NCBI RefSeq assembly: GCF_021021415.1
Contig: NZ_JAINWJ010000010.1
Span: 62,001-126,000, forward strand
Direction of reading: 5' to 3'
DNA from: Martelella mediterranea
GTDB lineage: Bacteria > Pseudomonadota > Alphaproteobacteria > Rhizobiales > Rhizobiaceae
DNA: 64,000 bases
The notes under the pieces were generated by a model that had not been told where the DNA came from, did not search any database, and saw only the letters and a program-made list of their open reading frames with translations. Shown here piece after piece: positions 37,229 through 44,750 of the stretch. The translations under genes and the position numbers were made by a program. Position 1 is the first letter of the stretch, and each line of letters begins with the position of its first letter.

Positions 37229-38338
37229 ATGAGACTGATGATGTTGAAAGCCACCGGCGCGCTCGCCCTTTGCCTGATGGCGACAGGCGTTCAGGCCGAG
37301 GAATTCGATCTCGACGTGCTGATCGAGGCGGCGAAGGGAGAGCCGCAACTGACCGTGTTCGACAGCACCGGCAAGATCGTGACCATGGCGGAGAATTTTT
37401 CCGCGAAATACGGCGTCGACGCGGTCGGCCAGAAGGTCAAGGCCCACGCCCAGCTCGAGATGATGGCGCGCGAGGCGATGGCCGGAAACGTGCAGGGCGA
37501 CGTCTCGATCATCTCGGACGCGCCGGCGGCGATCGCCGAGCTTCTGCCGAACGACTTCGCCGTCAGCTGGGTGCCGCCGGACCTCGCCGACGTGATCGAG
37601 GCGCGTTACCAGGACCCGCTGGTCGTGGTCACCATGGCCAATGTCTGGACCTATAATACCGAGCTCTATGATACCTGCCCGGTCTCGAATGTCTGGGAAC
37701 TGACCCAGCCGGAATGGCACGGCAAGGTCGCCATGCAGGACCCGCTGAACAAGTCGGTTTACACCGACTGGTTCAACCAGATGGAATCCCATGGCAATGA
37801 CGCGCTCGCCGCCGCCTATGAGGACTTCTTCGGCAAGCCGCTTGACACGTCCGAGCAGAGCGCGACGGAACAATGGGTCGCCATGCTTGCGGCCAATGCG
37901 CCGCTTCTGGGCAGCTCTGACAGCAACGCGGCAGAAGCCGTGGGCGCGCCGGGCCAGAAGGAAGGCTTCATGGGCCTGATGAGTTCGGCCAAGTACCGCG
38001 ACAATGCGGACTCGGACTACAAGTTAGGCCTTTGCGAGGGCATTGAGCCCTGGCTCGGTTTCACCAATGCCGGCGTCGGCCTGATCGCCACCGGTACCGA
38101 CAGCCCGAACGCGGCCAAGCTTTTCATCCACTACGTGATGACCGCGGAAGGCATCGCTCCGCAGGCCGATGACGGCAAGAAATCCGCCAACACCGAGGTC
38201 AGCCTTCCTGAGGACGAGCCGTCCGGCATCGGCGCCGCCTGGGACCAGCTGCTGACCTACGACCTTTCCACCGCCATCGATGACTATGACACGCGGCAGG
38301 ATTGGCAGGATTTCTGGCGCCTGAACTACGAGCGGTGA
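37229..38338 (+). CDS. Substrate-binding protein 2 of tandem triplet
   Basis: A 369-residue periplasmic protein with signal peptide about 1-23 (LKATGALALCLMATGVQA, then EEFDLDVL). It shares with its neighbours EAAKGEPQLTVFDSTGKIV, TDWFNQMESHGND, DSPNAAKLFIHYVMTAEGIAP and the C-terminus DTRQDWQDFWRLNYER. ATG 37229 follows GGGAGGAGAGGAAAG. Three binding proteins for one permease/ATPase pair suggests different but related ligands or tuned affinities. Confidence 0.87.
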   Translation: MRLMMLKATGALALCLMATGVQAEEFDLDVLIEAAKGEPQLTVFDSTGKIVTMAENFSAKYGVDAVGQKVKAHAQLEMMAREAMAGNVQGDVSIISDAPAAIAELLPNDFAVSWVPPDLADVIEARYQDPLVVVTMANVWTYNTELYDTCPVSNVWELTQPEWHGKVAMQDPLNKSVYTDWFNQMESHGNDALAAAYEDFFGKPLDTSEQSATEQWVAMLAANAPLLGSSDSNAAEAVGAPGQKEGFMGLMSSAKYRDNADSDYKLGLCEGIEPWLGFTNAGVGLIATGTDSPNAAKLFIHYVMTAEGIAPQADDGKKSANTEVSLPEDEPSGIGAAWDQLLTYDLSTAIDDYDTRQDWQDFWRLNYER

Positions 38339-38344
38339 ACGTTC

Positions 38345-38371
38345 TGGCCGGGCGGACCAACCGCCCGGCCA
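38345..38371 (+). terminator. Intercistronic hairpin after binding protein 2
   Basis: Perfect 10-bp stem TGGCCGGGCG / CGCCCGGCCA, 7-base loop, between binding-protein genes 2 and 3. Confidence 0.55.
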
Positions 38372-38393
38372 TCTCAAGGGGAGGAGACCCGAA

Positions 38394-39512
38394 ATGAAGA
38401 GATTGACGCAGATGCAAACAAGCATGTCAGCCCTGGCCCTCGTCGCCGCGTTAGCGACGCCGGCCCTTGCACAGGATTTCAACCTCGATGCGCTGGTCGA
38501 GGCGGCAAAGGGAGAGCCGCAGCTCACCGTCTATGACAGCACCGGCAAGATCGTGGAGATGGTAGAGGCCTTTTCCGACAAATACGGCATCGATGCCATC
38601 GGCCAGAAGGTCAGCGCGACCTCGCAGCTCGAAATGGTGATCCGGGAATCGCAGGCCGGCAATGTGCAGGGCGATGTGCTGATGATCACCGACGCGCCCG
38701 CAGCGCTTGCCCAGCTTATTCCCGAGGACTTCGTCTACAGCTACCTGCCGCCTGACATGGCCGACGTGATCCCGGCAAGCTATCAGGATCCGCTGACGGC
38801 GACCACCAACGCCAACGTCTTCGCCTATAACACCGAGGTCTATGATGCCTGCCCGGTGGACAATATCTGGGCGTTGACCGATCCGGAATGGAACCGGCGC
38901 TTCGCCATGATCGACCCCTTGTCGAAGTCGAGCTACACCGACTGGTTCAGCCAGATGGAAAGCCATCACGACAACGAGATCCGCGCCGCCTACGAGGCAC
39001 ACTACGGCAAGCCGCTCGAAACCGAGTTCGACAGCGCCACCAAGGCCTGGGTCGCGGCCATCGGGGCGAACGCGCCGCTGGTGACCGAGGGCGACGACAA
39101 CACCTCCGCCGCCGTCGGCGCGCCCGGCCAGAAGGAGCCGTTCTTCGGGCTGATGTCGTCCGCCAAGTTCCGCGATATCGAGGACAAGGGCCACAAGATG
39201 GCGATCTGCGACACGCTGGAGCCCTGGGTTGGCTGGACCTACTCGAAGCTGGCGCTGATCGCGACCGGCACGGACAGCCCGAACGCAGCCAAGCTGTTCG
39301 TCCATTACGTCCTGACGGAAGAAGGCATCGCGCCGCAGATGGTTGACGGCAAGGTGCCGACCAACACCACGATCGCCATGCCCTCCGACGAGCCATCCGG
39401 CATTGTCGATCTCTGGGACAATTTGCAGGCCTATGATTCCACAACCGGCCTGGAAGACTGGGACACCCGCCAGGACTGGCAGGATTTCTGGCGCATCCAC
39501 TACAGCCGCTGA
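38394..39512 (+). CDS. Substrate-binding protein 3 of tandem triplet
   Basis: A 372-residue periplasmic protein. Signal peptide about 1-26 (MSALALVAALATPALA followed by QDFNLDAL). Motifs parallel the two copies before it: EAAKGEPQLTVYDSTGKIVEM, SSYTDWFSQMESHHDNE, DSPNAAKLFVHYVLTEEGIAP, ending DTRQDWQDFWRIHYSR. ATG 38394 follows GGGGAGGAG. Proteins 2 and 3 look closer to each other than to protein 1. The next genes are phosphatases, so a phosphate-bearing ligand is inferred. Confidence 0.87.
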   Translation: MKRLTQMQTSMSALALVAALATPALAQDFNLDALVEAAKGEPQLTVYDSTGKIVEMVEAFSDKYGIDAIGQKVSATSQLEMVIRESQAGNVQGDVLMITDAPAALAQLIPEDFVYSYLPPDMADVIPASYQDPLTATTNANVFAYNTEVYDACPVDNIWALTDPEWNRRFAMIDPLSKSSYTDWFSQMESHHDNEIRAAYEAHYGKPLETEFDSATKAWVAAIGANAPLVTEGDDNTSAAVGAPGQKEPFFGLMSSAKFRDIEDKGHKMAICDTLEPWVGWTYSKLALIATGTDSPNAAKLFVHYVLTEEGIAPQMVDGKVPTNTTIAMPSDEPSGIVDLWDNLQAYDSTTGLEDWDTRQDWQDFWRIHYSR

Positions 39513-39529
39513 CCTCCCGAGCCGCGAAA

Positions 39530-39554
39530 CCCCGGGCCTCGAAAGGGCCCGGGG
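39530..39554 (+). terminator. Intercistronic hairpin after binding protein 3
   Basis: Stem CCCCGGGCC / GGCCCGGGG with a 7-base loop, 18 bases after the stop and ahead of the first phosphatase gene. Confidence 0.55.
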
Positions 39555-39579
39555 ACAGGACAATGAAGGACAAACCCCA

Positions 39580-40449
39580 ATGACCGCCATCGCCGATCCC
39601 GCGATCCCCTCCCCCGCCCGCCTGCGCGAGGTCGCCGAGGCCGTGGCGCGCGCGGCCGGAACACCGTTGACCCAGGTGTTTCGCGCCGACATGGCCGTGG
39701 ACTACAAGGTCGACCTGCACGATCCGGTGACGGTGCATGACAAGCGCACCGAGGCAACAATCCGCGAGCATCTTCTGGCCGAAGTCCCGCAGTCGGCCAT
39801 TGTCGGCGAGGAAGGCGGCGAGATCGGCAAGGGGCCGGTCAAATGGTTCGTCGATCCGATCGACGGCACCTCGAATTTCGCCGCAGGGCTTGCCTTCTGG
39901 TGCGTCTCGATCGGGGCCGTGGTCGATGGCCGGATCGTCGCCGGCGCTGTCTATGACCCGATGTCAGACACGATGTTTTCCGCAGACAGCGACGGCGCCT
40001 TTGTCAACGGCGCGCCGCTCAGTTGCCCGCAAGCCCGCGACGAGGCGCGGGCGACGCTGATTACCGGCTATCCGGTCCAGCGCGACTTCCGCCTTGAAGG
40101 CCGCGAGGCGGCATTGGCCGGGCTCGGCGACCTCATCTCCGCCTTCTCCTGCCTGCGCCGCCCGGGCAGCGCGGCGCTCAGCCTTTGCCATGTCGCGGCC
40201 GGCTGGGCGGATGCAGCAGCCGGTTTCGGCGTCAACGCCTGGGACGTCACCGCCGCGATCCTGATCCTGGAGCGCGCTGGCGGCATCTACCGCCCGCTGA
40301 CGCTGGGCAAGCAGCCGGACGGCGCGCCGGCGCATCATTGCCCGGGCTACGTCGCCCACGGCCCCGGCGGCCGGTTTCCGACGCTCGACCGGGTCGCAGA
40401 CGCCATCGATTTCCGCCGCCGCGCCAGCGCGCTCGCCCCCGCCCTATGA
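39580..40449 (+). CDS. Inositol monophosphatase family protein 1
   Basis: A 289-residue Mg/Li-sensitive-type phosphatase. Metal-binding motifs are intact: Glu77/78 (VGEEGGE), WFVDPIDGTSNF (Asp92, Asp95) and GVNAWDVTAAILILERAGG. The family hydrolyses inositol phosphates, histidinol phosphate, PAP or sugar phosphates such as the arabinose phosphate handled by AccG in agrocinopine use. ATG 39580 gives a normal N-terminus. It follows the third binding protein in the same operon and probably acts on the imported ligand or its first product. Confidence 0.9.
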   Translation: MTAIADPAIPSPARLREVAEAVARAAGTPLTQVFRADMAVDYKVDLHDPVTVHDKRTEATIREHLLAEVPQSAIVGEEGGEIGKGPVKWFVDPIDGTSNFAAGLAFWCVSIGAVVDGRIVAGAVYDPMSDTMFSADSDGAFVNGAPLSCPQARDEARATLITGYPVQRDFRLEGREAALAGLGDLISAFSCLRRPGSAALSLCHVAAGWADAAAGFGVNAWDVTAAILILERAGGIYRPLTLGKQPDGAPAHHCPGYVAHGPGGRFPTLDRVADAIDFRRRASALAPAL

Positions 40450-40512
40450 GGGGCCAGCACATACCGAAACACTGGCGCCCGCGCGCCGCTTCTTGAACGG
40501 AGTTACTCCTGC

Positions 40513-41358
40513 ATGAACCAAGCAGCCAAACCCGCAGACCAGCAGATCATCGATCGCGCCGAGCTGTGCCTTTCCATTGCCCAAAGCGCGGGCCGGATCG
40601 CGCTCGACGGTTTCCGCCGCCGCGAATCCGAAGAGATCGCGATGAAGGGATCGCAGGACTTCCTGACCGAGACCGACGCCGCCGTTGAAGCCCACCTGAA
40701 GGCACGGCTCGCGGAAGCCTTGCCGGATGACGAATTCCTCGGCGAGGAAACCGGCGGCGCGGTCTCCGGCCGCTCGGTCTGGGTCGTCGATCCGATCGAC
40801 GGCACCGCCAATTTCGCCCGCGGCATCCCGCATTTCTGCATTTCGATCGCCTATGTGCGTGACGGCATCACCGAGATCGGCGCGATCTACGCTCCGGCGA
40901 CGAAGGAACTGTGGTTTGCTCGGCGCGGCGCGGGCGCGACCTGCAACGACCGGCCGATCCATGTCGCCGGAACCCGCAGCTTCTCCGCCGCCTGCCTGGA
41001 GCTCGGCTGGAGCAACCGCCGCCCGCAGAAGGATTATCTGACTGTCATGAACCGCTTGCTCGACTACGGCGCGAATGTCCGCCGCGCCGCCTCCGGCGCG
41101 CTGGGGCTGGCCTATGTTGCCGATGGCCGCTCGGACGGTTATGCCGAACTGCACATGAATGCCTGGGATTGCCTCGCCGGCCTGCTTCTGGTCGAAGAGG
41201 CCGGAGGCCGCGTCAGCGACCTGCCGGCAGATGGCCTCGGCCAGGGCGGGCCCGTGCTGGCCGTCGTGCCGGCGCTGGCCTCGGAAGTCAGCGCCGCGAC
41301 CGGCATTCCGCTGGCGTCGCTTTCCAATGAAACAGATCGCGCAAGGATGATCGCATGA
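40513..41358 (+). CDS. Inositol monophosphatase family protein 2
   Basis: A 281-residue second family member, not a recent duplicate (only motifs are shared). Glu78 (LGEETGG), WVVDPIDGTANFARG (Asp93, Asp96) and MNAWDCLAGLLLVEEAGGRVSDL are all present. The stop overlaps the next start (ATGA). Two different IMPases in one operon suggest two phosphates removed in sequence or two related substrates. Confidence 0.9.
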   Translation: MNQAAKPADQQIIDRAELCLSIAQSAGRIALDGFRRRESEEIAMKGSQDFLTETDAAVEAHLKARLAEALPDDEFLGEETGGAVSGRSVWVVDPIDGTANFARGIPHFCISIAYVRDGITEIGAIYAPATKELWFARRGAGATCNDRPIHVAGTRSFSAACLELGWSNRRPQKDYLTVMNRLLDYGANVRRAASGALGLAYVADGRSDGYAELHMNAWDCLAGLLLVEEAGGRVSDLPADGLGQGGPVLAVVPALASEVSAATGIPLASLSNETDRARMIA

Positions 41359-42002
41359 ACCACGCCAGCCCGATGCCCAAGTCGCCCCGCTATGACCGTC
41401 CCGAAATCAGCCTGATCGAGGAGCGGCTGGAGCCCTATGGCATCGCCGTCTATGTCGGCGGCCGCGAAGGCATGTCGAACCTGCCGCTGCTGCGCAAACA
41501 TAACATCACCACCGTGGTGAACTGCGCCGTCAATCTCGACATCAACGTCGTCGACGCCCCTGATCCGGAGGTGGAAGAAGGCCATCTGACCTATGGCCAC
41601 GGCGCCTACCGCTACTACAAGCTCGGCCTTGTCGATGGCGCCGGCAATGCCGAAACCATGATCCTTGCCGGCTACTACCAGTTGCTCGGGGCACTGTCGC
41701 AGATCCTGCCGAACCGGGCCTCCTATCCGCTGCGCGAACGCGGCAACCTTTTGGTGAACTGCCGCGGCGGGCGCAGCCGCTCGGTGGCGCTGGTGGCGCT
41801 GCTGCTGCACAAGCAGATGCCCGACCGCTACCCCACGCTGGAAGTCGCGCTCGACCATGTCCGTACAAGGCGCGAACTGCGCCCCGACGAATGGTTCGAG
41901 GCGCCGAAGCCGATGCTGGTCGAGGCGACGCGCAAGGCTTCCGCCTGGATCGACCGGATCGACCATCGCGATCCTGAACAAGCGGACAAGGAGCCGCGAT
42001 GA
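41355..42002 (+). CDS. Cys-based (dual-specificity/PTP-like) phosphatase
   Basis: A 215-residue protein with the C-X5-R loop NCRGGRSRS (Cys136, Arg142) and a possible general acid Asp94. The residue before Cys is Asn instead of the usual His, which may change the nucleophile's pKa. No signal peptide. The early segment EERLEPYGIAVYVGGREGMSNLPLLRKHNITTVVNC matches the dual-specificity fold. Some PTP-like enzymes are inositol-polyphosphate phosphatases, a fit to the IMPase partners, but protein phosphatase activity is also possible. Coupled by four-base overlaps at both ends. Confidence 0.8.
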   Translation: MNHASPMPKSPRYDRPEISLIEERLEPYGIAVYVGGREGMSNLPLLRKHNITTVVNCAVNLDINVVDAPDPEVEEGHLTYGHGAYRYYKLGLVDGAGNAETMILAGYYQLLGALSQILPNRASYPLRERGNLLVNCRGGRSRSVALVALLLHKQMPDRYPTLEVALDHVRTRRELRPDEWFEAPKPMLVEATRKASAWIDRIDHRDPEQADKEPR

Positions 42003-43576
42003 TCCGCATCGCCGTCCTCGCCGATCCGCATCTGCATGACGTCCGCTTCGGCAGCGCCGCCGCCGAAGCGCCGTTCGTGCGCTCGCTTGCCGACAGCCTG
42101 CACTCCACGCGCGTCTTCAATGAAAGCGAGGCGGCGTTTCGCGCGGCGCTCGATGCCGTGGCCGCCGAGGGGATCAGGCTCTGCATCATCGCCGGCGATC
42201 TGACGGATGACGGCCAGCCCGCCAACTGGCAGGCCGTCTCGGACCTTCTGGCAGACTACAGCCGGCGTCACGGCATCCGCTTCTTCGCCACGCCCGGAAA
42301 CCACGACCAGTGGTCGATGACCGGCAAGCCGCTGGCGAAGAATTTCGTCGACCCGGTCGGAAATGTCGAAGCGTACGCTGCCCCGGGGGCTGCGCCCGGA
42401 AAGGAAACGCGTTCCTGCCCCGGCATGCGCATGGTCGGTTACGACGAGACCCTGCCCTATGCCGGCCAGTTCGGCTATCGCCCCCAGCCGTCAGACCTCT
42501 ACTGGGAAACGCCCTTCGGCGCATCGCCCGACATGGCGGATCGCAGGGCGCGGACCGCCGTTGAAGGCGGCGAGAGCGCCCTTATCAGCGACATGTCCTA
42601 TCTGGTCGAGCCGGTCGAGGGGCTGTGGCTGCTTTCCATCGACGCCAATGTCTATCTGCCGAATGCGGATGGCGGCTATGACGACTGCAGCAAGGAGGGC
42701 TGGAACGCGACGGTGCGGCACAAGCCCTACCTGCTCGCCTGGATGCGCGACGTCGCGCGCCGGGCCGAGGCCAAAAACAAGCGGCTCATAGCCTTTTCGC
42801 ACTACCCCGTCGCGGATATCTTTCGCGGGCTGACGGCGGCGCTCGAAACCCTGCCCGGCTCGCGCGCCGGCGCGCGCCGGATGCCGACGCCCGATGTCGC
42901 CGCCGCCATAGCAGCCACCGGCATTCCGCTCCACTTCAGCGGCCACTGGCATGTGGAAGCCACCGCCGCCGAAGCCGGGCTTGTGAACGTCTCCGTTCCC
43001 TCGACGGTCGCCTATCCGGCCGGCTGGAAGTGCCTCGAGATCGGCTCCGAGGGCATGGACATATCGGACCGCGCCGTTTGCGACGCCCCCGGTTTCGACG
43101 CCTGGTTCGCCCGCTATGTCGCCGAGGCCGACCGCACGGGACAGGACGGTTCTGTCCTGGCTGTCGCGAATTACCGGCAGTTCCTCAATCGTCACTTCCG
43201 CGCCGTTGTCGCCCGCCGACTGCCCGAGGACTGGCCGCCCCGCATGCAGGCCATGGTGAAGACCGCGCGCCTCTCCGAAATTGCCGACCTTCTGTCGCTC
43301 CCGCAAATCGGGCTCCCCGACATTGCCCTCGCCGATATCCTCGTCGATTGGTACCGCCTGCGCGAGGCCGGTGGAGGTGCTGCGGCCGGCGTCTCGAAAG
43401 AGCGCCGCGCGCTTTATGCCGAACTTGCGCGAAACTGCGCCGGGATGGATTTTCCGGAAGGCTCAGACGCCGCGATCCTCGCCGTTTTCCTGCGCACGCT
43501 CGGCCTACTTCTGACCGGAAATGACGCGAAAAGGACGGCGCTCGACCGGCTAAGGGAGGCCTTCGTGCCGTGCTAG
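41999..43576 (+). CDS. Calcineurin-like metallophosphoesterase
   Basis: A 525-residue phosphoesterase. Dimetal motifs in order: DPH (Asp9, His11), GDLTDDG (Asp67), GNHDQW (Asn101, His102), FSHYP and GHWH. Length exceeds simple CpdA/GpdQ-type enzymes (about 275) because of an extra C-terminal helical region of about 200 residues. The N-terminus MIRIAVLADPHLHDVRF excludes a signal peptide, so it acts in the cytosol. A likely role is splitting a phosphodiester before or after the monophosphatases act. Last gene of the operon; the start overlaps the previous stop by four bases. Confidence 0.88.
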   Translation: MIRIAVLADPHLHDVRFGSAAAEAPFVRSLADSLHSTRVFNESEAAFRAALDAVAAEGIRLCIIAGDLTDDGQPANWQAVSDLLADYSRRHGIRFFATPGNHDQWSMTGKPLAKNFVDPVGNVEAYAAPGAAPGKETRSCPGMRMVGYDETLPYAGQFGYRPQPSDLYWETPFGASPDMADRRARTAVEGGESALISDMSYLVEPVEGLWLLSIDANVYLPNADGGYDDCSKEGWNATVRHKPYLLAWMRDVARRAEAKNKRLIAFSHYPVADIFRGLTAALETLPGSRAGARRMPTPDVAAAIAATGIPLHFSGHWHVEATAAEAGLVNVSVPSTVAYPAGWKCLEIGSEGMDISDRAVCDAPGFDAWFARYVAEADRTGQDGSVLAVANYRQFLNRHFRAVVARRLPEDWPPRMQAMVKTARLSEIADLLSLPQIGLPDIALADILVDWYRLREAGGGAAAGVSKERRALYAELARNCAGMDFPEGSDAAILAVFLRTLGLLLTGNDAKRTALDRLREAFVPC

Positions 43577-43611
43577 AGCGACTACGCCTATGCGTTAACG
43601 GCGCCCTCGCT

Positions 43612-44631
43612 CTATCCCATGCGCACCGTCTTGCGCCAGACCGGCAGGGCCTCGAAAGCGGAATCGCTGCCGCTGGTATCAGACGTCAGGATCTCGGCAA
43701 TGCGCGCCACCATCTCGTCCATGGGCTGGCGGAACGTGGTGAGTTCATAGCCCGACCAGCGCGCCTGCGGCACGTCGTCGAACCCGATCACGCAAAGATC
43801 GCGCGGGATTTCGACGCCGAATATGGTGCGGGCGGCATCGATGAAGCCGAAGGCCAGCAGGTCGGTCACGCAGAACACGCCGTCGGGCGGGTTGGACCGC
43901 CCGAGCAGCACGCGCGCGGCCTCCTGCCCGGTGTCATAGCTGGTGGGCCCGACCCGGACGACATCGATCTCGACGCCGATCTCGGCGGCAGCGGCGGCAA
44001 AGGCGCTTTCGCGCGTGGTCATGGACGAGGTGCGCGCCTGCGAGGACACACAGGCCAGACGCGTACAGCCCGCCCGCCTGAGCAACGCCAGGGCCTCCCG
44101 ACACGCCGTGGCGTTATCGATGCGGATGCGCTCGGCGCCCTCGGCATCGTCATCGCGGTTGACCAGCACCACGCGCTGCCCGTTCGAAAGGCAGCTCTGC
44201 ACCAGTTTCGCCGGCGGCGACCCGCTGAGCACGACCGAAGCCTCTGCACGGAAGTGCAAACTTTGCCTCAGCGCCTGGCTGACGCTATCATCGTCGCCGG
44301 CGGTATTGATCATCATCGCCACCTTGCCGTGAAGCTGAAGCTGGCGGGTGACCTTGTCGATCATCGCACTATGATAAGGCTGACCGACATCGGCTGCGAT
44401 CAGGCACACGATCCGGGAGGGCTCGCCGACCAGACCACGCGCAAGGAGATTAGCATGATAGCCCAGTTCCTCCGCCGCTTTCAGCACCTTGCGCCGCGTG
44501 GCCGGGGCCACGCTGCCTGCGCCGGAAAAGGTGCGCGACACGGCCGAGCGGGAGACCCCGGCGCGTTCCGCCACCTCGTTGGCGCTGACGTAGGAAACCC
44601 TGTCCGCGCGCGGCGTCGTCGATCCAGTCAT
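43612..44631 (-). CDS. LacI family transcriptional regulator
   Basis: A 339-residue repressor convergent with the phosphoester operon. HTH and hinge: VSANEVAERAGVSRSAVSRTFSGAGSVAPATRRKVLKAAEELGYHANLLARGL. The sensor domain starts RIVCLIAADVGQPYHSAMIDKVTRQL. ATG 44631 follows AAAGG. A LacI-type regulator rather than a PHO box suggests the operon is induced by its substrate as a carbon source. The promoter holds TGCACTCATGTTCA, close to the two GCAC-N4-GTGC sites of the importer operon. Confidence 0.9.
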   Translation of the reverse strand: MTGSTTPRADRVSYVSANEVAERAGVSRSAVSRTFSGAGSVAPATRRKVLKAAEELGYHANLLARGLVGEPSRIVCLIAADVGQPYHSAMIDKVTRQLQLHGKVAMMINTAGDDDSVSQALRQSLHFRAEASVVLSGSPPAKLVQSCLSNGQRVVLVNRDDDAEGAERIRIDNATACREALALLRRAGCTRLACVSSQARTSSMTTRESAFAAAAAEIGVEIDVVRVGPTSYDTGQEAARVLLGRSNPPDGVFCVTDLLAFGFIDAARTIFGVEIPRDLCVIGFDDVPQARWSGYELTTFRQPMDEMVARIAEILTSDTSGSDSAFEALPVWRKTVRMG

Positions 44632-44651
44632 GCACAACCTTTGAAAATATC

Positions 44652-44665
44652 TGCACTCATGTTCA
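44652..44665. promoter_or_regulatory. TGCACTCATGTTCA, candidate operator 3
   Basis: Differs by one base from the TGCAC-N4-GTGCA pattern of the sites at 32759 and, apart from its final base, 32845. It lies 21 bases upstream of the LacI start, suiting autoregulation. Confidence 0.4.
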
Positions 44666-44667
44666 TT

Positions 44668-44680
44668 CATTACCGTAATG
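44668..44680. promoter_or_regulatory. CATTACCGTAATG inverted repeat
   Basis: Perfect 6-bp arms CATTAC / GTAATG around one base, between the divergent LacI and Na/Pi cotransporter genes. Possible operator or chance palindrome. Confidence 0.35.
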
Positions 44681-44750
44681 CCTTGCCCCGCGCCGCTCAA
44701 GCAAAAGCTGAGAAAGGCGCGCCGCCCGCGAAATGGCGGGGAGGCGCGGC

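Noticed and set aside
33067-39512. Reading the importer as an iron transporter
   Set aside because: The fused-permease/SBP type is shared by ferric importers, but four phosphatase genes and a phosphate transporter surround it and no iron genes do.
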